This document shows, piece by piece, positions 38,880 through 49,911 of a DNA stretch of 64,000 nucleotides (positions are counted from its first letter, which is position 1; the number at the start of each line of letters is the position of its first letter). The notes under the pieces were generated by a model. That model searched no databases and was not told the DNA's origin. It was given only the letters and a program-made list of their open reading frames with translations. A program made the position numbers and the translations under genes. Origin of the DNA: Natronospira bacteriovora (GTDB taxonomy: Bacteria > Pseudomonadota > Gammaproteobacteria > Natronospirales > Natronospiraceae); contig NZ_JAVDDT010000003.1 of NCBI RefSeq assembly GCF_030848495.1, forward strand, positions 308,048 to 372,047, read 5' to 3'.

Positions 38880-40226
38880 ATGCTAGACAAGGTTCTCATT
38901 GCCAATCGCGGGGAAATTGCGCTGCGCGTATTGCGCGCCTGCCGCGAGCTGGGTATCAAGGCGGTGGCCGTGCATTCCACGGCTGACCGTGACCAGAAAC
39001 ACGTCCTGCTGGCAGACGAATCCGTCTGCCTGGGCCCGCCCTCGTCGGCGGAAAGCTATCTCAACATGCCCGCCATCATCAGTGCCGCGGAAGTCACCGA
39101 CGCCACGGCCATCCACCCCGGTTACGGCTTTCTCTCCGAGAACGCCGACTTTGCCGAACGGGTGGAGAAGAGCGGTTTTGTCTTCATCGGCCCCAGGGCC
39201 GACACCATTCGCCTGATGGGCGACAAGGTGTCCGCCATCAAGGCCATGAAGGCCGCCGGGGTTCCCACCGTGCCAGGCTCCGGTGGCGCCCTGGGCGATG
39301 ACGAGAAGACCAACCTTCGCATTGCCGCCGAAATCGGCTATCCGGTGCTGATCAAGGCCGCCGGTGGTGGTGGTGGTCGTGGCATGCGGGTGGTGCACGA
39401 GGAAAAGGATCTGATCGAAGCCATCACCACCACCCAGAACGAAGCCAAGGCCGCCTTTGGCAACGACATGGTGTACATGGAAAAGTATCTGGAACGCCCA
39501 CGGCATGTGGAATTCCAGGTGCTGGCTGATGGCCAGGGCAATGCCATTCACCTGGGCGAACGCGACTGCTCCATGCAGCGCCGTCATCAGAAGGTGATCG
39601 AGGAAGCCCCGGCCCCCGGCATCAGCGAAGAAGAACGCCAGCGCATGGGGGCACGCTGCGTGCAGGCCTGTCTCGAGATCGGCTATCGCGGTGCGGGGAC
39701 CTTCGAGTTTCTCTATGAAGACGGCAACTTCTACTTCATCGAGATGAACACACGTGTCCAGGTGGAACATCCGGTGACCGAGATGGTGACCGGCGTGGAC
39801 ATCGTCAAGGAACAGCTGCGCATTGCCGGCGGCGAGAAACTGACCTACCGCCAGGAAGATATAGTCCTGCGAGGACACGCCGTGGAATGCCGCATCAATG
39901 CCGAAGACCCGCGCAGCTTTGCGCCGTCCCCGGGGCGCATCATCAACTGGCATGCCCCGGGCGGGCCGGGTATCCGCGTCGATTCCCACATTTACAACGG
40001 CTATACGGTGCCGCCCTATTACGATTCCCTCATTGGCAAGCTGCTCGCCTATGGGGACACGCGCGACTCGGCCATGGCGCGCATGCGCCAGGCCTTGACC
40101 GAAATCGTGGTGGAAGGCATCCGCACCAATGTCGCCCTGCACCAGGATCTGGTCACCGATGACAACTTCCTCAAGGGCGGCACGGATATCCATTACCTGC
40201 ACAAGATGCTGGATGCCAAGGACTGA
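38880..40226 (+). CDS. accC: Biotin carboxylase subunit of acetyl-CoA carboxylase
   Basis: AccC carboxylates biotin on AccB using ATP and bicarbonate. It is 448 aa (E. coli 449). [19 protein letters not shown] opens the protein. The ATP-grasp glycine loop [13 protein letters not shown] lies at about residue 160, and the catalytic [14 protein letters not shown] at about 288. It is separated from accB by 79 bp. Confidence 0.99.
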   Translation: MLDKVLIANRGEIALRVLRACRELGIKAVAVHSTADRDQKHVLLADESVCLGPPSSAESYLNMPAIISAAEVTDATAIHPGYGFLSENADFAERVEKSGFVFIGPRADTIRLMGDKVSAIKAMKAAGVPTVPGSGGALGDDEKTNLRIAAEIGYPVLIKAAGGGGGRGMRVVHEEKDLIEAITTTQNEAKAAFGNDMVYMEKYLERPRHVEFQVLADGQGNAIHLGERDCSMQRRHQKVIEEAPAPGISEEERQRMGARCVQACLEIGYRGAGTFEFLYEDGNFYFIEMNTRVQVEHPVTEMVTGVDIVKEQLRIAGGEKLTYRQEDIVLRGHAVECRINAEDPRSFAPSPGRIINWHAPGGPGIRVDSHIYNGYTVPPYYDSLIGKLLAYGDTRDSAMARMRQALTEIVVEGIRTNVALHQDLVTDDNFLKGGTDIHYLHKMLDAKD

Positions 40227-40262
40227 GCGCCAGACGGTAAGCGCAGTACAGTTCTGAAAGTG

Positions 40263-40308
40263 ATCGGCCTTTCCTCATTTTTGGGGAAAGGCCGATTGCG
40301 ATTGCGAT
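40263..40308. repeat. Hairpin with GATTGC words between accC and prmA
   Basis: ATCGGCCTTTCC and GGAAAGGCCGAT form a 12-bp stem, followed by GATTGCGATTGCGATTC. It is a reduced relative of the GGCTTTTT / AAAAGCCGATTAC elements and may double as the accBC terminator. Confidence 0.7.
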
Positions 40309-40382
40309 TCCTACAAGCAGCGTCGATCGCTTGCTTGAGCGGTTGTTGCCGGTTTCATCGAACAGCGAGTTCTTCCCTTACC

Positions 40383-41279
40383 ATGCCCTGGATCAAACTC
40401 ACCATCGACGCCAGCGAAGTGGCACCGGCCAATGTGGAGCTGGTGCTGGAATCGCTGGGCGCCAATGCCATCACCCTGGAAGATGCCGGTGACGATCCCC
40501 AGCTGGAGCCCGGCGTGGGTGAAACACCGCTGTGGCGGGAGACACGGGTCAGCGGGCTCTTTCCCGCCGAACAGGATGTGACCGCACTCAAGCAATCCCT
40601 GGCTGAACTGTGGCCGGGCAAGACGATGCCACGACTTACCGTGGACGCACTGGAGGATCGTGACTGGACCCTGGCCTGGGCCGACCACGCCCGGGTGACT
40701 GCGTATGGTGACCGGCTCTGGGCCTGCCCGGATGCGGAAGCGCATCCCGAAGTCCCGGACGATGCCGTGCGCCTGATCATTCCCCCCGGCCTGGCTTTCG
40801 GAACGGGCAGTCACCCCACCACAGCCATGTGCCTGGAATGGCTGAATGATCAGGTACGCCCGGGCATGACCGTCATGGATTACGGTTGTGGCTCCGGCAT
40901 TCTGGCCGTGGCAGCGGCCCGCCTGGGCGCCGACCGGGTCATCGCCGTGGACAATGACCCGCAGGCCCTGACCGCCACCCTCGACAACGCCCGCGCCAAT
41001 GGCGTCGAAGATCGCCTTGGCGTCCACCTGCCCGACGACTGTCCGGACGAAAAGGTGGATCTGCTGGTGGCGAACATTCTGGCCAATCCCCTGATCGAAC
41101 TCGCCCCGGTACTGTGTCGCCACCTCAAGGCTGGTGCCGGCCTTGCCCTCACGGGCATACTGAGCGAACAGGCTGATGCGGTCGCCGCCGCCTATGGCGA
41201 CAACGTAACCGGCCTGCAACGACGTCAGCGTGAAGAATGGGTTCTGCTGCAAGGTCAACGGCCACCCGCGGGGGATTGA
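40383..41279 (+). CDS. prmA: Ribosomal protein L11 methyltransferase
   Basis: PrmA trimethylates ribosomal protein L11. It is 298 aa (E. coli 293). The N-terminal substrate domain MPWIKLTIDASEVAPANVE is joined to a SAM domain with VMDYGCGSGILAVAAARLGA and the NILANPL motif. LAFGTGSHPTT precedes motif I as in all PrmA. The ATG at 40383 is chosen by alignment with E. coli MPWIQLKLN. Its ribosome site is weak. Confidence 0.96.
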   Translation: MPWIKLTIDASEVAPANVELVLESLGANAITLEDAGDDPQLEPGVGETPLWRETRVSGLFPAEQDVTALKQSLAELWPGKTMPRLTVDALEDRDWTLAWADHARVTAYGDRLWACPDAEAHPEVPDDAVRLIIPPGLAFGTGSHPTTAMCLEWLNDQVRPGMTVMDYGCGSGILAVAAARLGADRVIAVDNDPQALTATLDNARANGVEDRLGVHLPDDCPDEKVDLLVANILANPLIELAPVLCRHLKAGAGLALTGILSEQADAVAAAYGDNVTGLQRRQREEWVLLQGQRPPAGD

Positions 41280-41290
41280 ACCAGGCCATC

Positions 41291-42205
41291 ATGTTCACCC
41301 AATGCCCACAATGCGGCAGCTACTTCCGGGTTCGGGAAGCACAGCTGAATGCCGCCAATGGCAAGGTGCGCTGCTCTCTCTGCACGGCCACCTTCAATGC
41401 CCGCGATAATCTGCATGAACAGTTGCCCAGGCGGGACGAGCTCACGGCCGAGCAGGACAGCGACACCACGACCGATGAAGCGGTCGTGGAGCGGGATCCC
41501 CGTACACCCGATCTCTTCGATGAACAACGGCCCGCGGCACCCGCGCCGGATGAAACCAGGCCTGAAGCCCCGGCGCGGGATCACGGCAATGACCTGCCCG
41601 ATTCCGACACCGCCATGGAAGCACCCGCCTGGCTGCTGGAATCGGATCGTGTTCAGCACCCAGAATCCCGCGCCCTGCTCTGGACCCTGGGCAGCGTTGT
41701 GATGCTGATTCTGCTCGGCCTGCAACTGCTGCATGCCGAACGGGATTACTGGCGTGACCACCCCACCCTTGGTCACTGGGTAACCGCTGCTTACGATAGC
41801 CTGGGACAGCCGCTGCCGGAACCACGCTCCCTGGAAGCACTGGCCATCATGCGGGCCGACATTGCCGGGCGCGTCGATGACCCCGGTGTGTTGCGGGTTA
41901 CCGCCGTGCTGGAAAACAGCAGCCCGGAGCCCCAGCCCCTGCCTGCCATCTACATCCGCCTGGAAGATCGCTGGGGCATGAACATGGGGTACGGCTTCTT
42001 CCTGCCCTCGGAATGGATTCACCCGGACAGCCGCGATACCGCGCTGGAACGAGGCCAGATCGAGGCAGGCGGTCGCCTTCCACTGAGAGTCGCGCTGAAC
42101 GACCCCACCCAGGAGGCGGTCAGCTTTCACATGGAACCCTGCTGGATCGAAGACGAGGGCTTTGCCTGCAAGCCCCAACGCGGTGGGGCCGCCTTCGTTC
42201 GCTGA
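41291..42205 (+). CDS. Zinc-ribbon membrane protein (MJ0042 + DUF3426)
   Basis: The product is 304 aa. The N-terminal MJ0042 zinc ribbon has two C-x2-C pairs (TQCPQCGSYFRV and VRCSLCTATF). An acidic, Pro-rich linker (residues 45-130) and one membrane helix (about 138-158) lead to a C-terminal DUF3426 domain outside the membrane. The gene follows prmA by 11 bp, the usual position of this family between prmA and dusB/fis. Function unknown. Confidence 0.9.
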   Translation: MFTQCPQCGSYFRVREAQLNAANGKVRCSLCTATFNARDNLHEQLPRRDELTAEQDSDTTTDEAVVERDPRTPDLFDEQRPAAPAPDETRPEAPARDHGNDLPDSDTAMEAPAWLLESDRVQHPESRALLWTLGSVVMLILLGLQLLHAERDYWRDHPTLGHWVTAAYDSLGQPLPEPRSLEALAIMRADIAGRVDDPGVLRVTAVLENSSPEPQPLPAIYIRLEDRWGMNMGYGFFLPSEWIHPDSRDTALERGQIEAGGRLPLRVALNDPTQEAVSFHMEPCWIEDEGFACKPQRGGAAFVR

Positions 42206-42268
42206 TCCTCTCGTCGGATCGTCCGTGGGAAGGCAGCCCCAATGCTTTCTTAAGTGCGATCGGGCAGC

Positions 42269-42274
42269 TACAAT
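42269..42274 (+). promoter_or_regulatory. Probable -10 box of the dusB-fis operon
   Basis: TACAAT in an AT-richer stretch 40 bp before dusB. The matching -35 (around TTTCTT at 42246) is weak. Confidence 0.4.
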
Positions 42275-42314
42275 TTCCTGTTCCGTTGCCTGTTCAGTAA
42301 GGGAAGTCACGCTC

Positions 42315-43301
42315 ATGTGGATCGGTCCGCTGAAAATGCCGAATGGGGTCGCACTCGCCCCCATGGCCGGCGTGACGGATCGTCCCTTCCGGCAGCTCTG
42401 CAAGCGCCTGGGTGCCGGCTTTGCACCGTCCGAGATGGTCACCGCCGATCCCAGCCTTCGCGACAGCCGCAAAACCCAGTGGCGAATGGATCATGCCGGT
42501 GAAGTGGCGCCGATCATCGTGCAGATCGCCGGGGCCGATCCCCGGGAACTGGCCGATGCCGCCCGCTTCAATGTGGATCACGGCGCCCAGGTCATCGACA
42601 TCAACATGGGCTGCCCGGCGAAGAAGGTCTGCAACCGCATGGCCGGTTCGGCCCTGCTGGCCGACGAAGGGTTGGTGGGGCGAATCCTGGATGCAGTCGT
42701 GGCGGCCGTGGACGTGCCGGTGACCCTGAAGATTCGCACCGGGCCCGAACCGGCCAGACGCAACGCCGTTCGCGTTGCGCAGATTGCCGAATCGGCCGGC
42801 ATCCTGAGCCTTGCCGTGCATGGCCGAACACGCCAGGACATGTATCGGGGAAAGGCGGAGTTCGACACCATTAGACAGGTGAAGTCAGCCGTTTCCATTC
42901 CGGTCGTCGCCAATGGGGATATCGACTCCCCGGAGATGGCCCTGAAGGTACTGGACTTCACCGGCGCAGACGGCATCATGATAGGCCGGGCGGCCCAGGG
43001 GCGGCCCTGGATTTTCCGGGAAATAAACCACTTCCTGGCTACCGGCGAGCACTACCCGCCACCGGACACCGGCGAAGTCGGCGCCATCATGGCCGAACAC
43101 CTGGAGAATCTGTACGCCTTCTACGGCGAGTACAGCGGCGTTCGCATCGCACGCAAGCATCTGGGCTGGTATTCGAGAACCCGCCCGGATGGAGAAGCCT
43201 GGAGAAAACAGGTCGTTCGACTTTCATCGGCACGGGAACAGCTGGCCCTGACCCGGGCATGGCTGGCCGGTGAGTTTCATAGGGAGGAAAAGGCAGCATG
43301 A
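42315..43301 (+). CDS. dusB: tRNA-dihydrouridine synthase B
   Basis: DusB is a flavoenzyme that reduces uridines in the tRNA D-loop. It is 328 aa (E. coli 321). APMAGVTDRPFR and INMGCPAKKVC, with the catalytic Cys, are visible, as are LAVHGRTRQDMYRG and the FMN-site MIGRAAQGRPWIF. It is the first gene of the dusB-fis operon found in many gammaproteobacteria, and its stop overlaps the fis ATG. Confidence 0.97.
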   Translation: MWIGPLKMPNGVALAPMAGVTDRPFRQLCKRLGAGFAPSEMVTADPSLRDSRKTQWRMDHAGEVAPIIVQIAGADPRELADAARFNVDHGAQVIDINMGCPAKKVCNRMAGSALLADEGLVGRILDAVVAAVDVPVTLKIRTGPEPARRNAVRVAQIAESAGILSLAVHGRTRQDMYRGKAEFDTIRQVKSAVSIPVVANGDIDSPEMALKVLDFTGADGIMIGRAAQGRPWIFREINHFLATGEHYPPPDTGEVGAIMAEHLENLYAFYGEYSGVRIARKHLGWYSRTRPDGEAWRKQVVRLSSAREQLALTRAWLAGEFHREEKAA

Positions 43302-43648
43302 GCAGTCGAGCCATCGCCATCGGAGAGGCGGCGACAAGGAGCAGTGATGAATTGGTTGAAAACCGGCATCCCGGCATGCTGGAAGTCGAGAGGAAGCTGG
43401 GACGAAGAAGCATGAACGCCACGCCGCTCAAGCAGAATATCGATGATGCACTGGCCCGTTATTTCGAGGATCTGGACGGCACCGAACCCAGTGATCTCTA
43501 CAACATGGTCATCAACCAGGTGGAGTACCCGCTGCTTCGCCGTGTGCTGGACTACACCGGTGGCAATCAATCACGGGCGGCCGAGATTCTGGGCATCAAT
43601 CGCAGCACCCTGCGCAAGAAACTGCGAAGTCACGGCCTCATCGACTAA
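43298..43648 (+). CDS. fis: DNA-binding protein Fis
   Basis: Fis is a nucleoid-associated DNA-bending protein controlling rRNA and growth-phase genes. From the ATG at 43298 it is 116 aa; E. coli Fis is 98. The core from residue 39 has DLYNMVINQVEYPLLRRVLDY and the helix-turn-helix GNQSRAAEILGINRSTLRKK. The long start overlaps the dusB stop as ATGA and has AGGGAGG upstream; a shorter 78-aa form from the ATG at 43412 has no clear ribosome site. The extra N-terminal tail looks unstructured. Confidence 0.93.
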   Translation: MSSRAIAIGEAATRSSDELVENRHPGMLEVERKLGRRSMNATPLKQNIDDALARYFEDLDGTEPSDLYNMVINQVEYPLLRRVLDYTGGNQSRAAEILGINRSTLRKKLRSHGLID

Positions 43649-43671
43649 ACCACCGGATTGCATTTCCCATT

Positions 43672-43717
43672 GCCGCGCATCGGGTCAGTCACCTGATGCG
43701 GCGGTGAGTTTTTTTTG
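43672..43717 (+). terminator. Rho-independent terminator of dusB-fis
   Basis: GCCGCGCATCGGGT and ACCTGATGCGGCGG pair around a short loop, then GTGAGTTTTTTTTG. It ends the operon before purH. Confidence 0.9.
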
Positions 43718-43760
43718 TGCCATCTGCCCGACGGGGCCATTCAGGAGTTGATTCACAGCG

Positions 43761-45326
<1,566 letters not shown>

Positions 45327-45339
45327 TGGTGGATAAGTT

Positions 45340-45605
45340 CAAAGGATTTAGCCGCGAAATGAACGCAAAATGAACGCAAAATAAAAAGGCAATAACAGCC
45401 ACAGATAAACACAGATGGACACAGATTGTTTTAACAAGTGCAGGAAAGCGCACTGGTTGTGACAGTCAGACCGTCAGTTCTTGCCGACGCCAGACCTTCA
45501 CCATCCGTGTTCATCCGTGTTCATCTGTGTTCATCTGTGGCTATTGAATGTTCTTACATTTCGCGTTCATTTTGCGTGCATTTCGCGGCCAAATGTTTTC
45601 CTTCC
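45340..45605. repeat. Two nested tandem-word palindromes between purH and purD
   Basis: The outer arms are GCGAAATGAACGCAAAATG words (45353-45385) opposed by ACATTTCGCGTTCATTTTGC words (45556-45596). The inner arms are CCACAGATAAACACAG words (45399-45429) opposed by TGTTCATCCGTGTTCATC words (45504-45542). The inner word family is the one used at 11246-11622. No gene was seen in the gap of about 300 bp, so purD needs its own promoter or read-through across the element. Confidence 0.92.
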
Positions 45606-45633
45606 CTGAGTGGACGAAGTCGGAGTGATGAAA

Positions 45634-46923
45634 ATGAAGGTACTGGTCGTTGGTGGTGGTGGTCGGGAGCATGCCCTGGCCTGGAAGCTGGATCATTCCG
45701 CTGAGGTGGATCAGGTCTTCGTGGCGCCGGGCAATGCGGGCACGGCGCGGGAACCGCGTATCACGAACCTGCCCATCGCCGCCGATGACATCGAAGCCCT
45801 GCTGGAGTTTGCCCTCAAGGAAGTCATTGACCTGACCATCGTCGGCCCCGAGGCGCCGCTGGTGGCGGGCATCGTGGATCGCTTCCGTGAGAACCGCCTG
45901 CGCTGTTTCGGCCCCAACCGGGCCGCTGCCCAGCTGGAAGGCTCCAAGGCCTTCTCCAAGCGCTTCATGGCCCGCCACGGCATTCCCACCGCCGAGTACG
46001 CCACCTTCACCAAGCCCGATGAAGCCGAGGCCTGGATTCGCGAACGTGGCGCGCCCATCGTGGTCAAGGCCGATGGTCTGGCCGCCGGCAAGGGCGTGGT
46101 GGTGGCCCAGAGCGTGGACGAAGCCGTGGCCGCCGTGCACGACATGCTGGAAGGCAATGCCTTCGGTGATGCCGGCCATCGCGTGGTGGTGGAAGAGTTC
46201 CTGCAGGGCGAAGAGGCTTCCTTCATCGTCATGGCCGATGGCGTGCATGCCCTGCCCCTGGCCACCTCGCAGGATCACAAGGCCCGCGACGACGGCGACA
46301 CCGGCCCCAACACCGGTGGCATGGGCGCGGTCTCCCCGGCCCCCGTGGTCACCCCGGAAATCGAACGCCGCATCATGGATGAAGTCATCCGCCCCACCAT
46401 CGACGGCATGGCGGCTGACGGCAATCCCTACACCGGCTTTCTCTACGCCGGGCTGATGATCGGCAAGGACGGCACACCCAAGGTGTTGGAATACAACTGC
46501 CGCTTCGGCGACCCGGAAACCCAGCCGGTGATGATGCGCCTGCGCTCCGACCTGGCTCGTCTCTGCCTGGAGGCCCTGGACGGCGACCTCAAGGACGTGG
46601 AAGCCCGCTGGGACGATCGCGCCGCCATCGGCGTGGTCCTGGCCGCTGGCGGCTACCCGGCCGACTACCGCAAGGGCGATGCCATCCAGGGCCTGCCCGA
46701 GCGCGAAGATGGCGTCACCAAGGTCTTCCACGCCGGCACGAAGGAAGACAATGGCCAGGTGGTCACCAGCGGCGGCCGCGTCCTCTGCGCCACCGCCCTG
46801 GGCGAAACCATCGAACAGGCCCGTGACCACGCCTACAAGCTGGCGGACAGCATCAAGTGGGATGGGGTGTATTACCGCCGGGATATCGGGCATCGGGCGA
46901 TCGCCCATGAGGCGAAGGGTTGA
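45634..46923 (+). CDS. purD: Phosphoribosylamine-glycine ligase
   Basis: PurD joins glycine to phosphoribosylamine, the second step of purine synthesis. It is 429 aa, equal to E. coli. MKVLVVGGGGREHALAWKL starts the protein. The ATP-grasp part shows VKADGLAAGKGVVVA, SFIVMADG and EYNCRFGDPETQPVM. The ATG at 45634 is 8 nt after CGGAG; an ATG at 45628 is too close to it. Confidence 0.98.
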   Translation: MKVLVVGGGGREHALAWKLDHSAEVDQVFVAPGNAGTAREPRITNLPIAADDIEALLEFALKEVIDLTIVGPEAPLVAGIVDRFRENRLRCFGPNRAAAQLEGSKAFSKRFMARHGIPTAEYATFTKPDEAEAWIRERGAPIVVKADGLAAGKGVVVAQSVDEAVAAVHDMLEGNAFGDAGHRVVVEEFLQGEEASFIVMADGVHALPLATSQDHKARDDGDTGPNTGGMGAVSPAPVVTPEIERRIMDEVIRPTIDGMAADGNPYTGFLYAGLMIGKDGTPKVLEYNCRFGDPETQPVMMRLRSDLARLCLEALDGDLKDVEARWDDRAAIGVVLAAGGYPADYRKGDAIQGLPEREDGVTKVFHAGTKEDNGQVVTSGGRVLCATALGETIEQARDHAYKLADSIKWDGVYYRRDIGHRAIAHEAKG

Positions 46924-46950
46924 TTCAACACCAAACCCGATCCACGGCAC

Positions 46951-47107
46951 CGTAGGAGCGGATTTATCCGCGATTGCAATTGCTGCCTTGGCACAGCGAC
47001 CTGCTATGCCCCCCTGTAGGCGCGGATTCATCCGCGCCTACAGGGGGTTTCGTCAGATGGTCGTGCCATCGGATGGATTGAAATCGCGGCGGACGCCGCT
47101 CCCACAG
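46951..47107. repeat. Three REP-like units after purD
   Basis: GTAGGAGCGGATTTATCC GCG (46951-46975), a perfect palindrome with arms CCCTGTAGGCGCGGA and TCCGCGCCTACAGGG around TTCA (47012-47047), and CGCGGCGGACGCCGCTCCCACA (47085-47106). They are different variants of one hairpin theme. The central one could serve as a transcription stop between convergent purD and the 47141 gene. Confidence 0.85.
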
Positions 47108-47130
47108 GCACGGTTTCGATCAACGCCCCC

Positions 47131-47150
47131 CACTCAGCACTCAGTACTCA
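47131..47150. repeat. CTCAGCA array at the 3' end of the 47141 gene
   Basis: Three CACTCAG-type units. The stop codon of the minus-strand gene (47141-47143) is inside them. Confidence 0.85.
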
Positions 47151-47632
47151 ATCTCCCGGACATACCAAGCGGCGAAAAACACCTCCCAATTCCGCCCGCC
47201 ATCCATGCTGTATTCCCAGAGCTGATGGATCTCGCCCAGTTCGAATAGCAGTTCATAGGCGATGCGGTGGAGGATTTCGCCGTCCTCGGTGGATTGGGTG
47301 CCGGTGAAGACCATGTTGCCGTCTTCCGGCTGGCCGCTGAGGTTGAGTACCAGGCCGTCGCTGTCCGACCACACCAAGCGCCAGCGGCCGTCGCTGACGG
47401 TGAACAGGGCCTCGCCTTCCAGGCCATCCTGACCCTCCCAGCGCTCCCGCAGGGCACAGCCACCGGCCCCTTCCCGAATCTCGCTGTAACCCAGGATATT
47501 CCCCTGCCCGTCCACCACCTCCCAGTTACCGGGCAGGTAGTCCATCACCGTCGTCACCTCCCCCCGACAGGCCAGGGCCGAGGCGGGCAGGAGAACGATC
47601 AGGAGCATTAGCGCGGCAAGCGGAAATCTCAT
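47141..47632 (-). CDS. Small exported protein, function unknown
   Basis: The product is 163 aa. A signal peptide (residues 1-21, ASALAC; a lipobox reading is also possible) precedes a beta-rich domain with GNWEVVDGQGNILGYSEIREG and ALRERWEGQDGLEGEALFTV. This pattern is like DUF1579-type calycin proteins, which is a guess from strand spacing. The start is the ATG at 47632; the open frame upstream is repeat sequence. The last codons (IEY) and stop derive from CTCAGTA units. Convergent with purD. Confidence 0.6.
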   Translation of the reverse strand: MRFPLAALMLLIVLLPASALACRGEVTTVMDYLPGNWEVVDGQGNILGYSEIREGAGGCALRERWEGQDGLEGEALFTVSDGRWRLVWSDSDGLVLNLSGQPEDGNMVFTGTQSTEDGEILHRIAYELLFELGEIHQLWEYSMDGGRNWEVFFAAWYVREIEY

Positions 47633-47664
47633 GGGACGGGGCTCCGAAGATGGTGAGTGAAGAA

Positions 47665-47836
47665 GTGAACAGTGAACAGTTCCCAGTGAACAGTTGGCCG
47701 TGCCTGGTGAAGGGCCTACTGTTTTCTGAGAACTATTTGCCAGCTGCTTGCAGGAGCAGGCACGGCCTCGCCGAAGCGGCACGACATTTCCGTCGGCACG
47801 GCCAACTGTTCACTGGGAACTGCTCACTGTTCACTA
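47665..47836. repeat. GTGAACAGT-type palindrome between the 47141 gene and rho
   Basis: The 40-bp arms are AAGTGAACAGTGAACAG then TTCCCAGTGAACAGTTGGCC and GTGCC (47665-47704), with the inverse at 47795-47836. The interior carries the core in inverse orientation: GCCGAAGCGGCACGAC and ATTTCCGTCGGCACGGCC. Same element type as at 32068-32241. Confidence 0.92.
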
Positions 47837-47867
47837 ACAAAAAAGGGGCCTTTCGGCCCCTTTTTTG
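47837..47867. terminator. Bidirectional terminator at the rho 3' end
   Basis: AAAAAAGGGGCC - TTTC - GGCCCCTTTTTT. The stem has A- and T-runs on both sides, so it can stop transcription in both directions. It begins within the rho stop codon region. Confidence 0.95.
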
Positions 47868-49124
47868 TTACTTCTTCATCATCATGAAGAATTCCTTGTT
47901 GGTCTTCGTGTTCTTCATCTTGTCGATGAGGAACTCGATGGCCTGGACTTCATCCATGGGATGGAGCAGCTTGCGCAGGATCCACATGTGCTGGAGTTCT
48001 TCCGGCGAGACCATCAATTCTTCGCGGCGGGTGCCGGAGCGGTTGATGTCGATGGCCGGGAAGATGCGCTTCTCGGCAATGCGCCGATCCAGGTGCAGTT
48101 CCATGTTGCCGGTGCCCTTGAACTCTTCATAGATGACGTCATCCATGCGCGAGCCGGTTTCCACCAGGGCCGTGGCGATGATGGTCAGGCTGCCGCCTTC
48201 CTCGATGTTGCGGGCGGCGCCGAAGAAGCGCTTGGGCCGCTGCAGGGCGTTGGCGTCCACACCACCGGTGAGCACCTTGCCCGAGGACGGCACCACGGTG
48301 TTGTAGGCGCGGGCCAGACGGGTGATGGAATCCAGCAGGATGACCACATCCTTCTTGTGCTCCACCAGGCGCTTGGCCTTCTCGATCACCATCTCGGCCA
48401 CCTGCACGTGGCGGCTGGCCGGCTCGTCGAAGGTGGAAGACACCACTTCACCCCGCACTGAACGGCTCATTTCCGTCACCTCTTCCGGGCGCTCGTCAAT
48501 GAGCAGGACGATGAGATTGGCGTCCGGATTGTTGTTGGTGATGGACTGGGCAATGTTCTGCAGGATCATGGTCTTGCCCGCCTTGGGCGGGGAGACGATC
48601 AGACCGCGCTGACCCTTGCCGATGGGCGAGGCCATGTCGATGATGCGGGCCGTTATGTCCTCGGTGCTGCCATTGCCCTGCTCCATGAGCAGGCGATCCT
48701 TGGCGAACAGGGGCGTGAGGTTTTCGAACAGAACCTTGTTCTTGGACGCCTCGGGCTTGTCGAAATTGATCTCCTGCACCTTGAGCAGGGCGAAGTAGCG
48801 CTCGCTCTCCTTGGGCGGACGAATCCGGCCGGCAATGGTGTCGCCGGTGCGCAGATTGAAGCGCCGTATCTGGCTGGGGGAGACATAAATGTCATCGGGG
48901 CCGGCCATGTAGGAGCTGTCGGCGGAGCGCAGGAAGCCGAAGCCGTCCTGCAGGATCTCCAGCACCCCATCGCCGTAGATCTCTTCCCCGTTCTTGGCGT
49001 GCGCCTTGAGGATGGCAAAGATCACATCCTGCTTGCGGCTGCGCGCCATCCCCTCCAGGCCCATTTTCTGGGCGATGTCGATCAGTTCCTGGGCGGTTTT
49101 CTGTTTCAGTTCTGTCAGGTTCAT
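47868..49124 (-). CDS. rho: Transcription termination factor Rho
   Basis: Rho is the hexameric RNA helicase that ends transcription of untranslated RNA. It is 418 aa (E. coli 419). [18 protein letters not shown] is the N-terminal helix bundle. The RNA-binding fold contains [20 protein letters not shown] and the ATPase has [14 protein letters not shown] (Walker A), [13 protein letters not shown] and the R-loop region [15 protein letters not shown]. The ATG at 49124 aligns with other Rho proteins. It follows trxA, the standard trxA-rho pairing. Confidence 0.99.
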   Translation of the reverse strand: MNLTELKQKTAQELIDIAQKMGLEGMARSRKQDVIFAILKAHAKNGEEIYGDGVLEILQDGFGFLRSADSSYMAGPDDIYVSPSQIRRFNLRTGDTIAGRIRPPKESERYFALLKVQEINFDKPEASKNKVLFENLTPLFAKDRLLMEQGNGSTEDITARIIDMASPIGKGQRGLIVSPPKAGKTMILQNIAQSITNNNPDANLIVLLIDERPEEVTEMSRSVRGEVVSSTFDEPASRHVQVAEMVIEKAKRLVEHKKDVVILLDSITRLARAYNTVVPSSGKVLTGGVDANALQRPKRFFGAARNIEEGGSLTIIATALVETGSRMDDVIYEEFKGTGNMELHLDRRIAEKRIFPAIDINRSGTRREELMVSPEELQHMWILRKLLHPMDEVQAIEFLIDKMKNTKTNKEFFMMMKK

Positions 49125-49147
49125 TTTTTGTCTTCGGATTGGGAAAC

Positions 49148-49184
49148 GGGTCACGGGAAGCGCCGGTGCCCCGGCGCGTGACCC
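49148..49184 (-). promoter_or_regulatory. Hairpin in the trxA-rho gap (leader of rho or trxA terminator)
   Basis: GGTCACG and CGTGACC enclose CGCCGG...CCGGCG, giving a two-part stem 24 bp before rho. No T-run follows. Rho leaders are often self-regulated, but nothing here proves it. Confidence 0.4.
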
Positions 49185-49192
49185 CATTTCAC

Positions 49193-49519
49193 TTACAGGT
49201 TGGTGTCAATGAAAGCGGTGAGCTGCGACTTGGACATGGCACCCACTTTCTGGGCTTCCACGCTGCCGTTCTTGAACAGCATCAGGGTGGGAATGCCACG
49301 AATGCCGTACTTCGGCGGCGTCTTCGGGTTTTCGTCGATGTTGAGCTTGACGATCTTGAGCTTGCCGCTGTATTCGCCGGCCAGCTCGTCCAGCACGGGG
49401 GCGATCATCTTGCAGGGCCCGCACCACTCGGCCCAGTAGTCCACCAGTACCGGCAGGTCGGATTCCAGGACGTCGTCCTGAAAACTGTCGTCGGATGTAT
49501 ACACGATGTCATTACTCAC
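49193..49519 (-). CDS. trxA: Thioredoxin 1
   Basis: Thioredoxin is the cytoplasmic disulfide reductase. It is 108 aa. The active site [18 protein letters not shown] is complete, and the cis-Pro loop [14 protein letters not shown] is present. The start is a GTG at 49519 with GGAGG 11 nt upstream, giving an N-terminus [12 protein letters not shown] like other TrxA; the longer frame upstream is not conserved. Confidence 0.98.
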   Translation of the reverse strand: MSNDIVYTSDDSFQDDVLESDLPVLVDYWAEWCGPCKMIAPVLDELAGEYSGKLKIVKLNIDENPKTPPKYGIRGIPTLMLFKNGSVEAQKVGAMSKSQLTAFIDTNL

Positions 49520-49911
49520 GATATTTTGCCTCCAGTCAATCGCAGGGATAAGGAATTCGGGATTCGCTGATGCGGACACGCACGGATGCAGACTGTATGG
49601 ATTTGATCTGACTCAGATGGATTTGAACAAACCGGAGCAGCCGCCGAGACCGGAATCATTCCGGATTGCGCGCATGACGCGGTTTTCTGGCGCATGTGAC
49701 GCGCTTCGCGACATGAGGCACAATAATGGCGCCCGATGGCAACCGCCGGGCTTCCGCAAGAACTTGGGTGTGCTGAAATACTCGCGGGACGCGAGCTTTC
49801 GCTGAGTATATGACCCTATTGGAGCCCATTCGCGGAAAGATTTCAAGCCTTTCGACCCGCTGGCCGCGCAAAGCGCCGCGGGCCATCTCAACTGCTGGAT
49901 AGCGCAAATAC
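49520..49911. other. Divergent promoter region of trxA and rhlB
   Basis: No gene in 392 bp; the open frames seen have no ribosome site and match nothing. It holds TATATG (about 49806) and ACAATAAT (about 49720) as possible -10 boxes for rhlB and a small CTCGC-GGGAC-GCGAG hairpin (49781-49795). Unlike most gaps here it contains none of the tandem-word repeats. Confidence 0.5.

Noticed and set aside
45438..45704. Open frame across the purH-purD repeat
   Set aside because: Its sequence is the translated tandem repeat and it runs into purD in another frame.
49506..49805. Possible 99-aa protein in the trxA-rhlB gap
   Set aside because: No ribosome site, overlaps the trxA start and has no recognisable features.
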